64,000 bases of DNA from Alphaproteobacteria bacterium (GTDB lineage Bacteria; Pseudomonadota; Alphaproteobacteria; Caulobacterales; Hyphomonadaceae). The stretch is from assembly GCA_018222605.1 (NCBI GenBank), contig JAAEZZ010000002.1:310001-374000 (forward strand), given 5' to 3'. The notes under the pieces were generated by a model. It searched no databases, had not been told where the DNA came from, and worked only from the letters and a program-made list of their open reading frames with translations. A program made the translations under genes and the position numbers. Of this stretch, positions 26,061-34,757 are shown piece after piece; the first letter of the stretch is position 1, and the number at the start of each line of letters is the position of its first letter.

Positions 26061-27524
26061 CTATTCAGCCGGTGTGGCAGCAGCATCAGCATCTTTGTGA
26101 CGCTTCAGCACGGATTTATGGATCGATTCCGGCAGCTCTTTTGGTTTCTCGGTCAGGCCGAGGAAGAACAGAAGAACGAAGAAACCGAAATAGCAGAATG
26201 TCAGGATCAGTGACAGGTGACGAAACGCGAAGGTCGGCGCCGGGACGGCCGAGATGGAGGCGTTGGCGTCTTCCGGAAGCCCCTCCATGAAGCGGCGGGC
26301 GTCGACATAGGCTTCGCTTCCGCCCTTGTACTCGCTCGTGGCTTCACCGCCATTGCCGTCATTATAGCTGACCACCAGCTTGGCTTCACCCTGCAGCGCC
26401 GGGATCACGGCATCGTCAGGGTTGGCGGCACCGCACCAGCCGAGCAACAGGCAGACTGCGACAAAGCCGAAGAAGAACTGCTTGGCCACCGGACGATAGC
26501 GCATGGACTTGACCTTGGACGTGTCCAGCCATGGCAGGATGAACAGCACGGCGATGGCTGCGAACATGAAGATCACGCCCAGCAGCTTGGCCGGGATCGG
26601 GCCAAGGTCGAAAGTGATGGCGCGCAGGATGGCGTAGAATGGCAGCAGGTACCATTCCGGTACGATGTGCGACGGCGTCACCAGCGGGTTGGCTTCGACA
26701 TAGTTGTCAGCATGGCCCAGAACGTTCGGAGCGTAGAAGACGAAGACGGCAAACATGATCAGGAAGATCACAATCGCGAAGGCGTCTTTCACCGTATAGT
26801 ACGGGTGGAACGGCACAGTGTCTTTCTTCACATCCTGAACTTCAACACCGGTCGGGTTGTTGTTGCCCGGCACGTGCAGGGCCCAGACGTGCAGCACAAC
26901 CGCGCCGGCAATCATGAAGGGCAGCAGATAGTGCAGCGCGAAGAAGCGTTGCAGCGTCTGGTTCCCGATGGACGGTCCGCCCATCAGCCAGGTCTGAATG
27001 CTCTCACCCACCAGCGGGATCGCGCCGAACAGGCCGGTGATCACGTTGGAGCCGTGATAGGACATCTGGCCCCAGGGCAGCATATAGCCGAGGAAGGCGG
27101 TACCCATCATCAGCAGGTAGATGACACAGCCAAGGATCCAGAGGATCTCGCGCGGCGCCTTGTACGAGCCATAATACAGGCCGCGGAACATGTGGATATA
27201 GACCGCCAGGAAGAACATCGACGCGCCATTGGCGTGGATGTAGCGCAGCAGCCAGCCAAACGGCACGTCGCGCATGATGCGCTCGACCGAGGCAAAGGCG
27301 CCATCGACGCTGGCTTCATAGTGCATCGCGAGGATCACACCGGTCACAATCTGGATGACAAGACAGACCGCCAGAATGCCGCCGAACGTGTACCAGTAGT
27401 TCAGGTTCTTCGGCGTCGGAAAATTGATTGCGGTGTCTTGGGCGAAACGCACCAGCGGCAGACGCGAGTCCAGCCACTTCGTAAAGGCGTTGGTCGGGGT
27501 GTAGGAGGATTCGTGGCCACTCAT
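26061..27524 (-). CDS. petB: Cytochrome b of the bc1 complex
   Basis: 487-residue inner-membrane subunit carrying the two b haems and both quinone sites. Visible: helix A-B with [18 protein letters not shown], the Qo-site motif near [23 protein letters not shown] (about 140-160), haem-ligand His residues in helices B and D, and the conserved [15 protein letters not shown] near 290-304 (PEWY). The C-terminus is extended with a soluble insertion (about 375-430) before the last helix, longer than the usual roughly 430 residues. AAGGGAAGG lies ahead of the ATG. Confidence 0.97.
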   Translation of the reverse strand: MSGHESSYTPTNAFTKWLDSRLPLVRFAQDTAINFPTPKNLNYWYTFGGILAVCLVIQIVTGVILAMHYEASVDGAFASVERIMRDVPFGWLLRYIHANGASMFFLAVYIHMFRGLYYGSYKAPREILWILGCVIYLLMMGTAFLGYMLPWGQMSYHGSNVITGLFGAIPLVGESIQTWLMGGPSIGNQTLQRFFALHYLLPFMIAGAVVLHVWALHVPGNNNPTGVEVQDVKKDTVPFHPYYTVKDAFAIVIFLIMFAVFVFYAPNVLGHADNYVEANPLVTPSHIVPEWYLLPFYAILRAITFDLGPIPAKLLGVIFMFAAIAVLFILPWLDTSKVKSMRYRPVAKQFFFGFVAVCLLLGWCGAANPDDAVIPALQGEAKLVVSYNDGNGGEATSEYKGGSEAYVDARRFMEGLPEDANASISAVPAPTFAFRHLSLILTFCYFGFFVLLFFLGLTEKPKELPESIHKSVLKRHKDADAAATPAE

Positions 27525-27540
27525 CTACGGTATCCTTCCC

Positions 27541-28113
27541 TTAAAGCGAAATGTTGATCACGGTGTCGGACACATATTTGTAGTCCGGTACCGGGAGGTT
27601 TCTGGGGGCCGGACCTTTGCGGATGCGACCGGACGTATCGTAGTGCGACCCGTGGCACGGGCAGTACCAGCCACCAAAGTCACCTGTGTTGCCCTGGGCG
27701 GGACCAACCGGAACACAGCCAAGGTGCGTACAGGAGCCGGACGTGACCAGAATGGCGCGGTTCAGCGTGCCATCGGGCTTGGCGTGCAGACGCTCGTCAT
27801 CGGTTTGCGGATCGCGCAAGGTGGAGACATTCACAGCCTCGGCTGCGGATATCTCGGCCGGTGTGCGGTGGCGCACGAAGAACGGCTTGCCGCCGATCAG
27901 GACGCGGATCTCGCCGCCCAGCGGAATTTTGGAGATATCGACATCAAGTGCCGAAGCCGCCTTGGTGTCTGCAGCCGGGTTCCACTGGTCAACAGCAACC
28001 CAGGCAAACATGGCCGCGCCGCCGAAGGCAGCCGCACCCGTGGCGATATGGATGAAATTGCGGCGATCTTCGTCGATAAGCTCGCCATGGTCGTGTGCAG
28101 GTGTATCAGTCAC
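27541..28113 (-). CDS. petA: Rieske iron-sulfur subunit of the bc1 complex
   Basis: 190-residue 2Fe-2S protein that takes electrons from ubiquinol. Tat-type signal anchor DRRNF followed by a hydrophobic stretch (about 17-40), then the cluster motifs CTHLGC (about 130-135) and CPCHGSHYD (about 151-159). A GTG start at 28,113 is chosen: it gives the normal short acidic N-terminus and has GGGA upstream, whereas the open frame continues upstream with no family sequence. It is the first gene of petABC, 17 bases ahead of petB; the 186-base gap to hemF holds a divergent promoter region. Confidence 0.94.
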   Translation of the reverse strand: MTDTPAHDHGELIDEDRRNFIHIATGAAAFGGAAMFAWVAVDQWNPAADTKAASALDVDISKIPLGGEIRVLIGGKPFFVRHRTPAEISAAEAVNVSTLRDPQTDDERLHAKPDGTLNRAILVTSGSCTHLGCVPVGPAQGNTGDFGGWYCPCHGSHYDTSGRIRKGPAPRNLPVPDYKYVSDTVINISL

Positions 28114-28299
28114 GCTTTTCCCGTCCCTTGAAGGCAGAAATCTGGGCCCGTCATACAGGAGGCCGCCCGCTTGCACATTGCGGCAAGTGGGCGCGGGTGT
28201 CCCCCCGTAAAACACTTTGTGCAGGCCGTTATCCTGACTTGGCGCCTGTGACAACAGGGGGCTTGCAAGTGTCGCACTCCTGGCGGCATGTGTCGCGCC

Positions 28300-29184
28300 A
28301 TGACAGATACCGACCTTACCCCCCGAAAAAACCGCGCCCGAGACTGGTTCCGCAGCCTTCAGGAAGACATCTGCGCGCGCTTTGAAGCGCTGGAACTGGC
28401 CGCCGATCGCCCCCTTTACAGCGGAGATGCCGGCCAATTCGAGCTGACCGAGTGGAAACGCGGCGATGGCAGCGAAGATCTGGGCGGCGGCCGCATGGGC
28501 CTGATGCGTGGCAAGGTGTTCGAGAAGGTCGGCGTGCATTTCTCTGAAGTCTACGGAACCTTCTCAGAAGCGTTCGCTGCGCAGATTCCGGGCGCCGATG
28601 CTTCAGACGGGCGCTTCTGGGCCTCTGGCATCTCCCTGATCGCCCATCCCCGCAATCCGCGCGTCCCGGCCGCGCACATGAATACGCGTATGCTGGTCAC
28701 CAGCCAGAGCTGGTTCGGCGGCGGCGGAGACCTTAACCCCCTGCTCGCCTATCAGCGCGACCAGGAATTTGAGGATTCGGTCGATTTTCACGCCGCCATG
28801 AAAGCGGCCTGCGAAACGCATCCCGGCGCCGACTATCCGCACATGAAAGAGCATTGCGACACCTATTTCCACCTCGCCCACCGCGACGAGCCGCGCGGCA
28901 CCGGCGGCATCTTCTATGACCGCTTCAATACCGGCGACTGGGATCAGGACTTTGCCTTCACCCAGGAAGTCGGGCGGCAATTTGCTGACATCTACCCCAA
29001 GATCGTCGCGCGCCGCATGAATGAGGCCTGGAGCGAGGCCGAGCGCGAGGAACAGCTGATCCAGCGCGGGCGCTATGTGGAATTCAATCTGCTTTATGAC
29101 CGCGGCACCACGTTCGGCCTGAAAACCGGGGGCAATGTGACGAGCATTCTCTCCTCCATGCCGCCTGTGGTGAAGTGGCCATAA
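28300..29184 (+). CDS. hemF: Oxygen-dependent coproporphyrinogen III oxidase
   Basis: 294-residue enzyme that oxidatively decarboxylates coproporphyrinogen III to protoporphyrinogen IX in haem synthesis. Signatures in order: [19 protein letters not shown] near 60-80, HMNTRMLV near 123-130, the active-site [14 protein letters not shown] near 138-151, HYxT-like [23 protein letters not shown], and the C-terminal [20 protein letters not shown]. The ATG at 28,300 is used; an ATG four codons upstream is also possible and the ribosome site is weak for both. It stands divergently from petABC, with tspO next on the same strand. Confidence 0.96.
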   Translation: MTDTDLTPRKNRARDWFRSLQEDICARFEALELAADRPLYSGDAGQFELTEWKRGDGSEDLGGGRMGLMRGKVFEKVGVHFSEVYGTFSEAFAAQIPGADASDGRFWASGISLIAHPRNPRVPAAHMNTRMLVTSQSWFGGGGDLNPLLAYQRDQEFEDSVDFHAAMKAACETHPGADYPHMKEHCDTYFHLAHRDEPRGTGGIFYDRFNTGDWDQDFAFTQEVGRQFADIYPKIVARRMNEAWSEAEREEQLIQRGRYVEFNLLYDRGTTFGLKTGGNVTSILSSMPPVVKWP

Positions 29185-29198
29185 CGCTCTTTTATTCC

Positions 29199-29225
29199 GC
29201 GTCAGGCTCCAAACGGGCCTGACGC
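29199..29225 (+). terminator. Hairpin after hemF, probable terminator or processing stem
   Basis: Perfect nine-base stem GCGTCAGGC / GCCTGACGC (29,199-29,207 and 29,217-29,225), nine-base loop, 15 bases past the hemF stop. It is followed by C residues rather than T, so it is an imperfect intrinsic terminator; it may instead protect the transcript end. Confidence 0.5.
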
Positions 29226-29380
29226 CCCCCTGCCCCGCCGAGTCATTCCGGAACACACACGGCCGAAATTGTCCTGTTTTTGGGCACTCTCCCGAAAAAT
29301 CGCCGCGCAACAGGGCATTGCCGGGGTTTGATTCGCTTACTGAATGACGGTCTCTCCATCTCCGGATATAAGCTGGATAG

Positions 29381-29881
29381 ATGATCGCGGCTGAAAGAAA
29401 ACCTTTTCCCTGGGGGGCAGGGATACTGCTCCTGCTGGCGACGGTGGCCGCTGTCGCTGCAGGAGCAGTAATATCCTCCAGCCGGAATGACGCTTGGTAC
29501 ACCGCGCTCAGCAAGCCGGCCCTGACCCCTCCCGACTTCCTCTTCTCACTCGTCTGGCCCGTCCTGTTTGTGCTGATGGCCGCTGGCGCGCTGATGGTAC
29601 TGGAACGCGCCGGCAATTTCGAACGCGCGCTCAGCCCGCTGGGCATCTATTACACCATGCTCGCCGTGAATGCGTTCTGGAGCCTGGCTTTCTTTGGAAT
29701 GCAGGATGTCGCGCTGGCGCTCGGCGTAATCACCGCGCTGTGGCTGCTGATTGTCGCGATGATGCAGGATTTTGCGCGCTATTCGCGGCCGGCCGCCCTG
29801 CTCCAGTTTCCCTATCTCATCTGGGTCAGCTTCGCGATCTATCTGAACCTGTCTATTCTGGTGATGAATTCAGATAGCTGA
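29381..29881 (+). CDS. tspO: TspO/MBR family tryptophan-rich sensory protein
   Basis: 166-residue membrane protein with five hydrophobic helices. The family signature is clear: WYTALSKPALTPPDFLFSLV (about 39-58) then a helix, and aromatic residues at NAFWSLAFF and YLIWVSFAIYLN. TspO binds porphyrins and, in photosynthetic and other alphaproteobacteria, tunes tetrapyrrole-dependent gene expression in response to oxygen. Placement right after hemF fits that role. Its 3' end overlaps the convergent cca gene by 29 bases. Confidence 0.93.
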   Translation: MIAAERKPFPWGAGILLLLATVAAVAAGAVISSSRNDAWYTALSKPALTPPDFLFSLVWPVLFVLMAAGALMVLERAGNFERALSPLGIYYTMLAVNAFWSLAFFGMQDVALALGVITALWLLIVAMMQDFARYSRPAALLQFPYLIWVSFAIYLNLSILVMNSDS

Positions 29882-31073
29882 GCAGGTCTGCCCGCCCCAG
29901 CTTGAAGCCGGACGTGATCCACGCCTCTTCCGCGGCGCGCAGAGCTGCGCCGATCTCGGCCCCTTTCAGGCCTGCTGACAGCGCATCAGCTCCGCCCAGT
30001 GGAAATTCAGGCCGCGACCAGTCTGCTACCGTATCCAGCAAAGCCTTGAGCCGGTCCGGCGTCGCATGCTGCGCCGCCTCAATCACTGCGCGGTCGATAA
30101 TCGTTTCAGCCCCATGGCGATAGAAGGCTTCCGACCAGCTCTCCTGCCCCTCTTCCAGCACATGGCCGAGCGCTGGCGCCGCCCAGCCTGTCAGGCGGTC
30201 CGCCTCCGCATTGGAGAGGCGCAAATGATGCGCAAGCTGAGACACTTCCCGCACGCGGCGCGGCACCAGAGCCATCAGGCGCTGCATCGGGTCCGGTGAC
30301 AGTCCGGTCTCTGCCTCCACACCGACAAGGGAGGGTATCTCCGACGCGGTCGCGCCGGGCAGAATGGCCGCCAGCACACCGCTGTCTTCCATGGCCAGCA
30401 AGGCATCCGACGGGTCCGGCGCCTGTAACAGACGTTTCAGCTCCTTCCAGATGCGCTCGGCGGCAATCTGCGCGAGGCCCTCTTTCTGACGCGCGCAGGC
30501 GGCCAGCCCCGCCTCATCAATCCCCGCGCCATACCAGGCATTGAAGCGGAAGAAGCGCAGGATGCGCAGATAATCTTCCCGCAGGCGCTGATCGGCCTCG
30601 CCAATGAAGATGACCTGGCCATCAATTGCATCCTGGATAGATCCAGGCACGACTTCATGCAGCGTTCCGTCGGCGCTCGCATAGATGGCATTCAGCCGGA
30701 AATCCCGCCGCTGGGCATCTTCTTCCCAATCCTGCGTGAACGCGACCACGGCGCGGCGGCCATCGGTTTCGACATCCCGGCGAAGGCTGGTAATCTCGAA
30801 AGGCCGTGAGTTCATGATCGCAGTGATCGTGCCATGCTCAATCCCGGTCGGGATGGCGCGAATGTCTGCCGCCTTCAGCGCGGCCAGCGTCTCCTCGGGC
30901 GTCAATTGCGTGGCGATATCAATGTCATCCACCGGCGCGCCGCGCAGCGTGTTGCGCACGCAGCCGCCGACAAAACGCGCGGTGTCTGGCCGGGCAGCAT
31001 TCAGCGCCGCCATAACCGCGACAGTTTCCGGCAGGCTCAGCCAGCTGGCCTCAAGGCGCTCAGTTGCCGTCAT
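29853..31073 (-). CDS. cca: CCA tRNA nucleotidyltransferase (class II, poly-A-polymerase-like)
   Basis: 406 residues. The nucleotidyltransferase head has FVGGCVRNTLRG and DIDIAT (metal-binding Asp pair, about 44-50), then the conserved RRDFRLNAIY (about 122-131) and REDYLRILRFFRFNA, which mark the CCA-adding/poly(A) polymerase family. Adds or repairs the 3' CCA of tRNA. Two adjacent ATGs exist at 31,076 and 31,073; the ends of the DUF6111-like gene overlap it by about 14 bases, so translation is coupled. Confidence 0.93.
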   Translation of the reverse strand: MTATERLEASWLSLPETVAVMAALNAARPDTARFVGGCVRNTLRGAPVDDIDIATQLTPEETLAALKAADIRAIPTGIEHGTITAIMNSRPFEITSLRRDVETDGRRAVVAFTQDWEEDAQRRDFRLNAIYASADGTLHEVVPGSIQDAIDGQVIFIGEADQRLREDYLRILRFFRFNAWYGAGIDEAGLAACARQKEGLAQIAAERIWKELKRLLQAPDPSDALLAMEDSGVLAAILPGATASEIPSLVGVEAETGLSPDPMQRLMALVPRRVREVSQLAHHLRLSNAEADRLTGWAAPALGHVLEEGQESWSEAFYRHGAETIIDRAVIEAAQHATPDRLKALLDTVADWSRPEFPLGGADALSAGLKGAEIGAALRAAEEAWITSGFKLGRADLLSYLNSSPE

Positions 31074-31506
31074 CATCCGGCTGCATCGCTTCCGGCAGCT
31101 CCACTTCCGCACCGGGATCATCACCGGGCGCACGAGCGCCAATCTCGCTGGCATCATGCGTGCCGGTCGTCTCTCCCGTAGCGCCGGTTGCAGGCCGCAC
31201 ACCCGAACGCTCTCCCGGCAAGCCGACATTCTCGACATGCGGATCACAGGGATAGTCGCGCGCCGGAATGATCTTGCCATTCTCAAAGCGGGCCGGCTCG
31301 TGACAGACATCGCGTTCCTTCGGCTCCATCAGGATCAGCACGAACCAGGTAATCGTCGCCAGGGCGATACCGATCAGGAACAGAATATTGATCGGCCATT
31401 TGCGCCGGCCTTCCTGTTCCGCGCTGGAGGTCGCCAGCAGATACAGTCCGAACACGATGAACGGGATCGAGAAGATGAAGATTTCAAAGATTATCCGTCC
31501 GGCCAA
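31060..31506 (-). CDS. Small membrane protein, DUF6111-like, upstream of cca
   Basis: 148 residues with two N-terminal helices (about 5-25 and 38-58) and a long polar, Pro/Gly/Asp-rich C-terminus. A short two-helix protein of this kind often precedes cca in alphaproteobacteria (DUF6111); the match is by layout and resemblance only. The start is a TTG at 31,506 with GGAGGA about nine bases upstream and no better codon. Function unknown. Confidence 0.55.
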   Translation of the reverse strand: MAGRIIFEIFIFSIPFIVFGLYLLATSSAEQEGRRKWPINILFLIGIALATITWFVLILMEPKERDVCHEPARFENGKIIPARDYPCDPHVENVGLPGERSGVRPATGATGETTGTHDASEIGARAPGDDPGAEVELPEAMQPDDDGN

Positions 31507-31593
31507 GACTGTACGTCCTCCACTGCCTAATTCCTTAGATAAGGGTTTGAACCTGTGTGCAAAACCCTAAAAGGCCTGCAAGCGGCTTGAGCC

Positions 31594-32223
31594 TCAGTCA
31601 TCATAGAGGGTCTGATAGAGCTGGCGGATGATCCCGGCGGTCACACCCCAGATGCGAAATCCGCCATGCGGCATCTCGTAATAGCGCCGCGTCTTGCCCT
31701 TGTAGACAGCCTCGCCAACCTGATGATTGGCAATATTCATCAGGAAATCGAGCGGCGTTTCAAACACATCCGCCACTTCGGTCGGGTCCGGGATAGGCTT
31801 GAAGTCTGCGGGCAGCAGGCCCACGACTGGCGTGATGCGAAAGCGCGTGCCGGTCACATAGGGCGCGCTGCGGGCCAGCACCTCCACCTCTTCCGGGCGC
31901 ACGCCGACTTCTTCTTCCGCTTCGCGCAGGGCAGCGGCCACTTCGTCCACATCAACAGGGTCCACCTTGCCGCCCGGAAAGGCGACCTGACCCGCATGAG
32001 TCTTCATCGTGTCCGGCCGCAGCGTCAGCAGAGCGGTTGGCCCGGCCTTGCGCGGAATCACGCCGATCAAGACCGCCGCCGGTCGGATCATTGCCATCTC
32101 TTCCGGCGTCAGGAAATCCAGGTCGCCATATTCCTTCAGCCGCCCCGGCCCGTGCGGCGGGTCGAGGCGAGAGGTCACGCGCAACAGGAAGTCATCAAGT
32201 CCGGCCCAGCCCAGCACGCTCAT
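31594..32223 (-). CDS. NudL-type Nudix hydrolase (CoA pyrophosphatase family)
   Basis: 209 residues. The Nudix box reads GGKVDPVDVDEVAAALREAEEEVG (about 95-118): GX5EX7REUXEEXGU with a spacing typical of CoA-type members, and RPAAVLIGVIPRK plus LTLRPDTMKTHAGQVAFPGG precede it as in the YeaB/NudL group. Such enzymes split CoA or related dinucleotides; activity here is inferred. Its ATG shares four bases with the DUF1285 stop (ATGA), so the pair is coupled. Confidence 0.9.
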   Translation of the reverse strand: MSVLGWAGLDDFLLRVTSRLDPPHGPGRLKEYGDLDFLTPEEMAMIRPAAVLIGVIPRKAGPTALLTLRPDTMKTHAGQVAFPGGKVDPVDVDEVAAALREAEEEVGVRPEEVEVLARSAPYVTGTRFRITPVVGLLPADFKPIPDPTEVADVFETPLDFLMNIANHQVGEAVYKGKTRRYYEMPHGGFRIWGVTAGIIRQLYQTLYDD

Positions 32224-32822
32224 GAATCCTGCATCAGGGGAAAAAACACGCCCTGACTCCACACGCCCAGCGTCTCGTCCCCGTCCGGGCCGGGCTCTGC
32301 CATATTGGCCAGCTCATAGAAAACAGGCCGCGCCAGTTTCGCCTCCAGCCCGCCGCGCACTTCGACATAGGGCGCAGGCTCACCGGTCTCGTCATCAAAG
32401 GCCACGCGGATCGGCGCATCCGGGCCCGCCAGCGTCACATCGCCAAGATTGGTGAGGAAGGCCAGCGTCTGCTCGCGGCCCGGTTCGCCCGCCCGGTCCA
32501 CCCGCACGGCCACGAATGGCGCATCTTCGACATGCACGATCACTTTTTCGTAAGGCGTCACCAGCCAGATCCGGCCGTCTTCCTCCCGCTTCAGGATGCG
32601 CGAGAACAGCTTCACCAGCGCTTCGCGATTGATGCGCCCGCCCTCATGCCACCAGCTGCCATCAGCATGGATCTCCATATTGATGTCAGCCGAGCGCTCC
32701 GGATTCCACAGATGGACTGGCGGCAATTTGCCGTTGACCTTGCCATCGGGAAGGATCGCTTTAAGCGTCTCCTCAAGACTGATTATGGGCTTGTGACTGG
32801 AATTCACGTTTTGCTCCGCCAT
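32220..32822 (-). CDS. DUF1285 family protein
   Basis: 200-residue cytosolic protein of the DUF1285 family, no known activity. Recognised by VHLWNPERSADINMEIHADG and SWWHEGGRINREALVKLFS (about 36-73) and IWLVTPYEKVIVHVEDAPF (about 85-103). The gene heads a DUF1285-NudL unit divergent from moxR. In other alphaproteobacteria DUF1285 commonly neighbours this Nudix gene, moxR and cca, so the order is ancestral. It is likely structural or regulatory rather than catalytic (inference). Confidence 0.85.
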   Translation of the reverse strand: MAEQNVNSSHKPIISLEETLKAILPDGKVNGKLPPVHLWNPERSADINMEIHADGSWWHEGGRINREALVKLFSRILKREEDGRIWLVTPYEKVIVHVEDAPFVAVRVDRAGEPGREQTLAFLTNLGDVTLAGPDAPIRVAFDDETGEPAPYVEVRGGLEAKLARPVFYELANMAEPGPDGDETLGVWSQGVFFPLMQDS

Positions 32823-32881
32823 GATCCGGCCTTAGACATAGGTTTGTTTATTAAAGACGAAAACCCGGAGGCGCCCTTTTG

Positions 32882-33880
<999 letters not shown>

Positions 33881-33890
33881 CGCAGACTGA

Positions 33891-34757
33891 ATGACTCCCT
33901 CTGCCGATCTTCGTGCCGAGGCCGAGAGCCTTGCCCGCCAATTGCCCGGCCTGAACTTCAAGGCCGAGGCCAGCGAAGCTGCGCATATCGGCTCCGCCGG
34001 CCGCCGCCGCGCGGGCACGGGCGAGCATTTCTGGCAGTATCGCCGCTATGCCCAGGAAGACGCCGCAGAGCGGGTTGACTGGCGCCGCTCTGCCAAGGGC
34101 AATGACTTGTTCGTCCGCGAAACAGAGCTGGAAACCGCGCGCACCGTCTTGTTCTGGTGCGATGACTCTGCCGGCTTCCGCTGGAAGGGAGAGCACGATC
34201 TGCGCACCAAGGCCGAAGAGGCCCGCCTCCTGATGCTGACCATGGGCATCATGATGTCCAAGGATGGAGAGCGCGTCGGCATGCTGGGCGCGGGCCGCTC
34301 TGCCAGTTTCGGCAAGAAGGCCATTGCGCGCCTGTCTGAAGATCTGGAACGTGGCACCGGCGGGAATTTCCCTCCGCCCCCGCGCGCCGCCGCCACACTG
34401 ATCATCGCGTCAGACTTCTATGATCCGTTGCCGGACTGGCGGGCCCGTCTCGCGCCGATTGCCGCCAAATGCCCGGAAGGCATCCTGCTCGCCATCTCTG
34501 CGCCCATCGAGGAAAGCTTTCCCTTTGAAGGCCGCGTGAAGCTGCGCCGCCCCGGCACAACGGCAGACCGCATTCTCGGCCGCGCCGAAACCCTGCGCGA
34601 GGACTACCTCCGCCGTTTCGCAGAGCAGCGCGCGGGCCTGAAGACACTCGCCCATCAGATGGGCTGGCGCCTCGTCACCCAGACGGTCGGCCAGCCAAGC
34701 CTTGAGGCTGCCGCGCGGCTAAAGGCGCAGATCGAAAGCTTCGGGGCCAGACTATGA
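33891..34757 (+). CDS. DUF58 domain protein of the MoxR operon
   Basis: 288-residue cytosolic protein with the DUF58 signature RRYAQEDAAERVDWRRSAKG (about 51-70) followed by the VWA-like strand TVLFWCDDSAGFRW. It has lost most of a classical MIDAS. DUF58 proteins recurrently follow moxR and precede BatA/BatB-type genes. The ATG lies 10 bases after the moxR stop; the end overlaps the next start by four bases. Confidence 0.88.
   Translation: MTPSADLRAEAESLARQLPGLNFKAEASEAAHIGSAGRRRAGTGEHFWQYRRYAQEDAAERVDWRRSAKGNDLFVRETELETARTVLFWCDDSAGFRWKGEHDLRTKAEEARLLMLTMGIMMSKDGERVGMLGAGRSASFGKKAIARLSEDLERGTGGNFPPPPRAAATLIIASDFYDPLPDWRARLAPIAAKCPEGILLAISAPIEESFPFEGRVKLRRPGTTADRILGRAETLREDYLRRFAEQRAGLKTLAHQMGWRLVTQTVGQPSLEAAARLKAQIESFGARL

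Noticed and set aside
26217-27557. 446-codon plus-strand frame opposite petB
   Set aside because: Antisense to cytochrome b, whose sequence is unmistakable.
28603-29646. 347-codon minus-strand frame spanning hemF and the tspO start
   Set aside because: Antisense to hemF and tspO; no conserved sequence.
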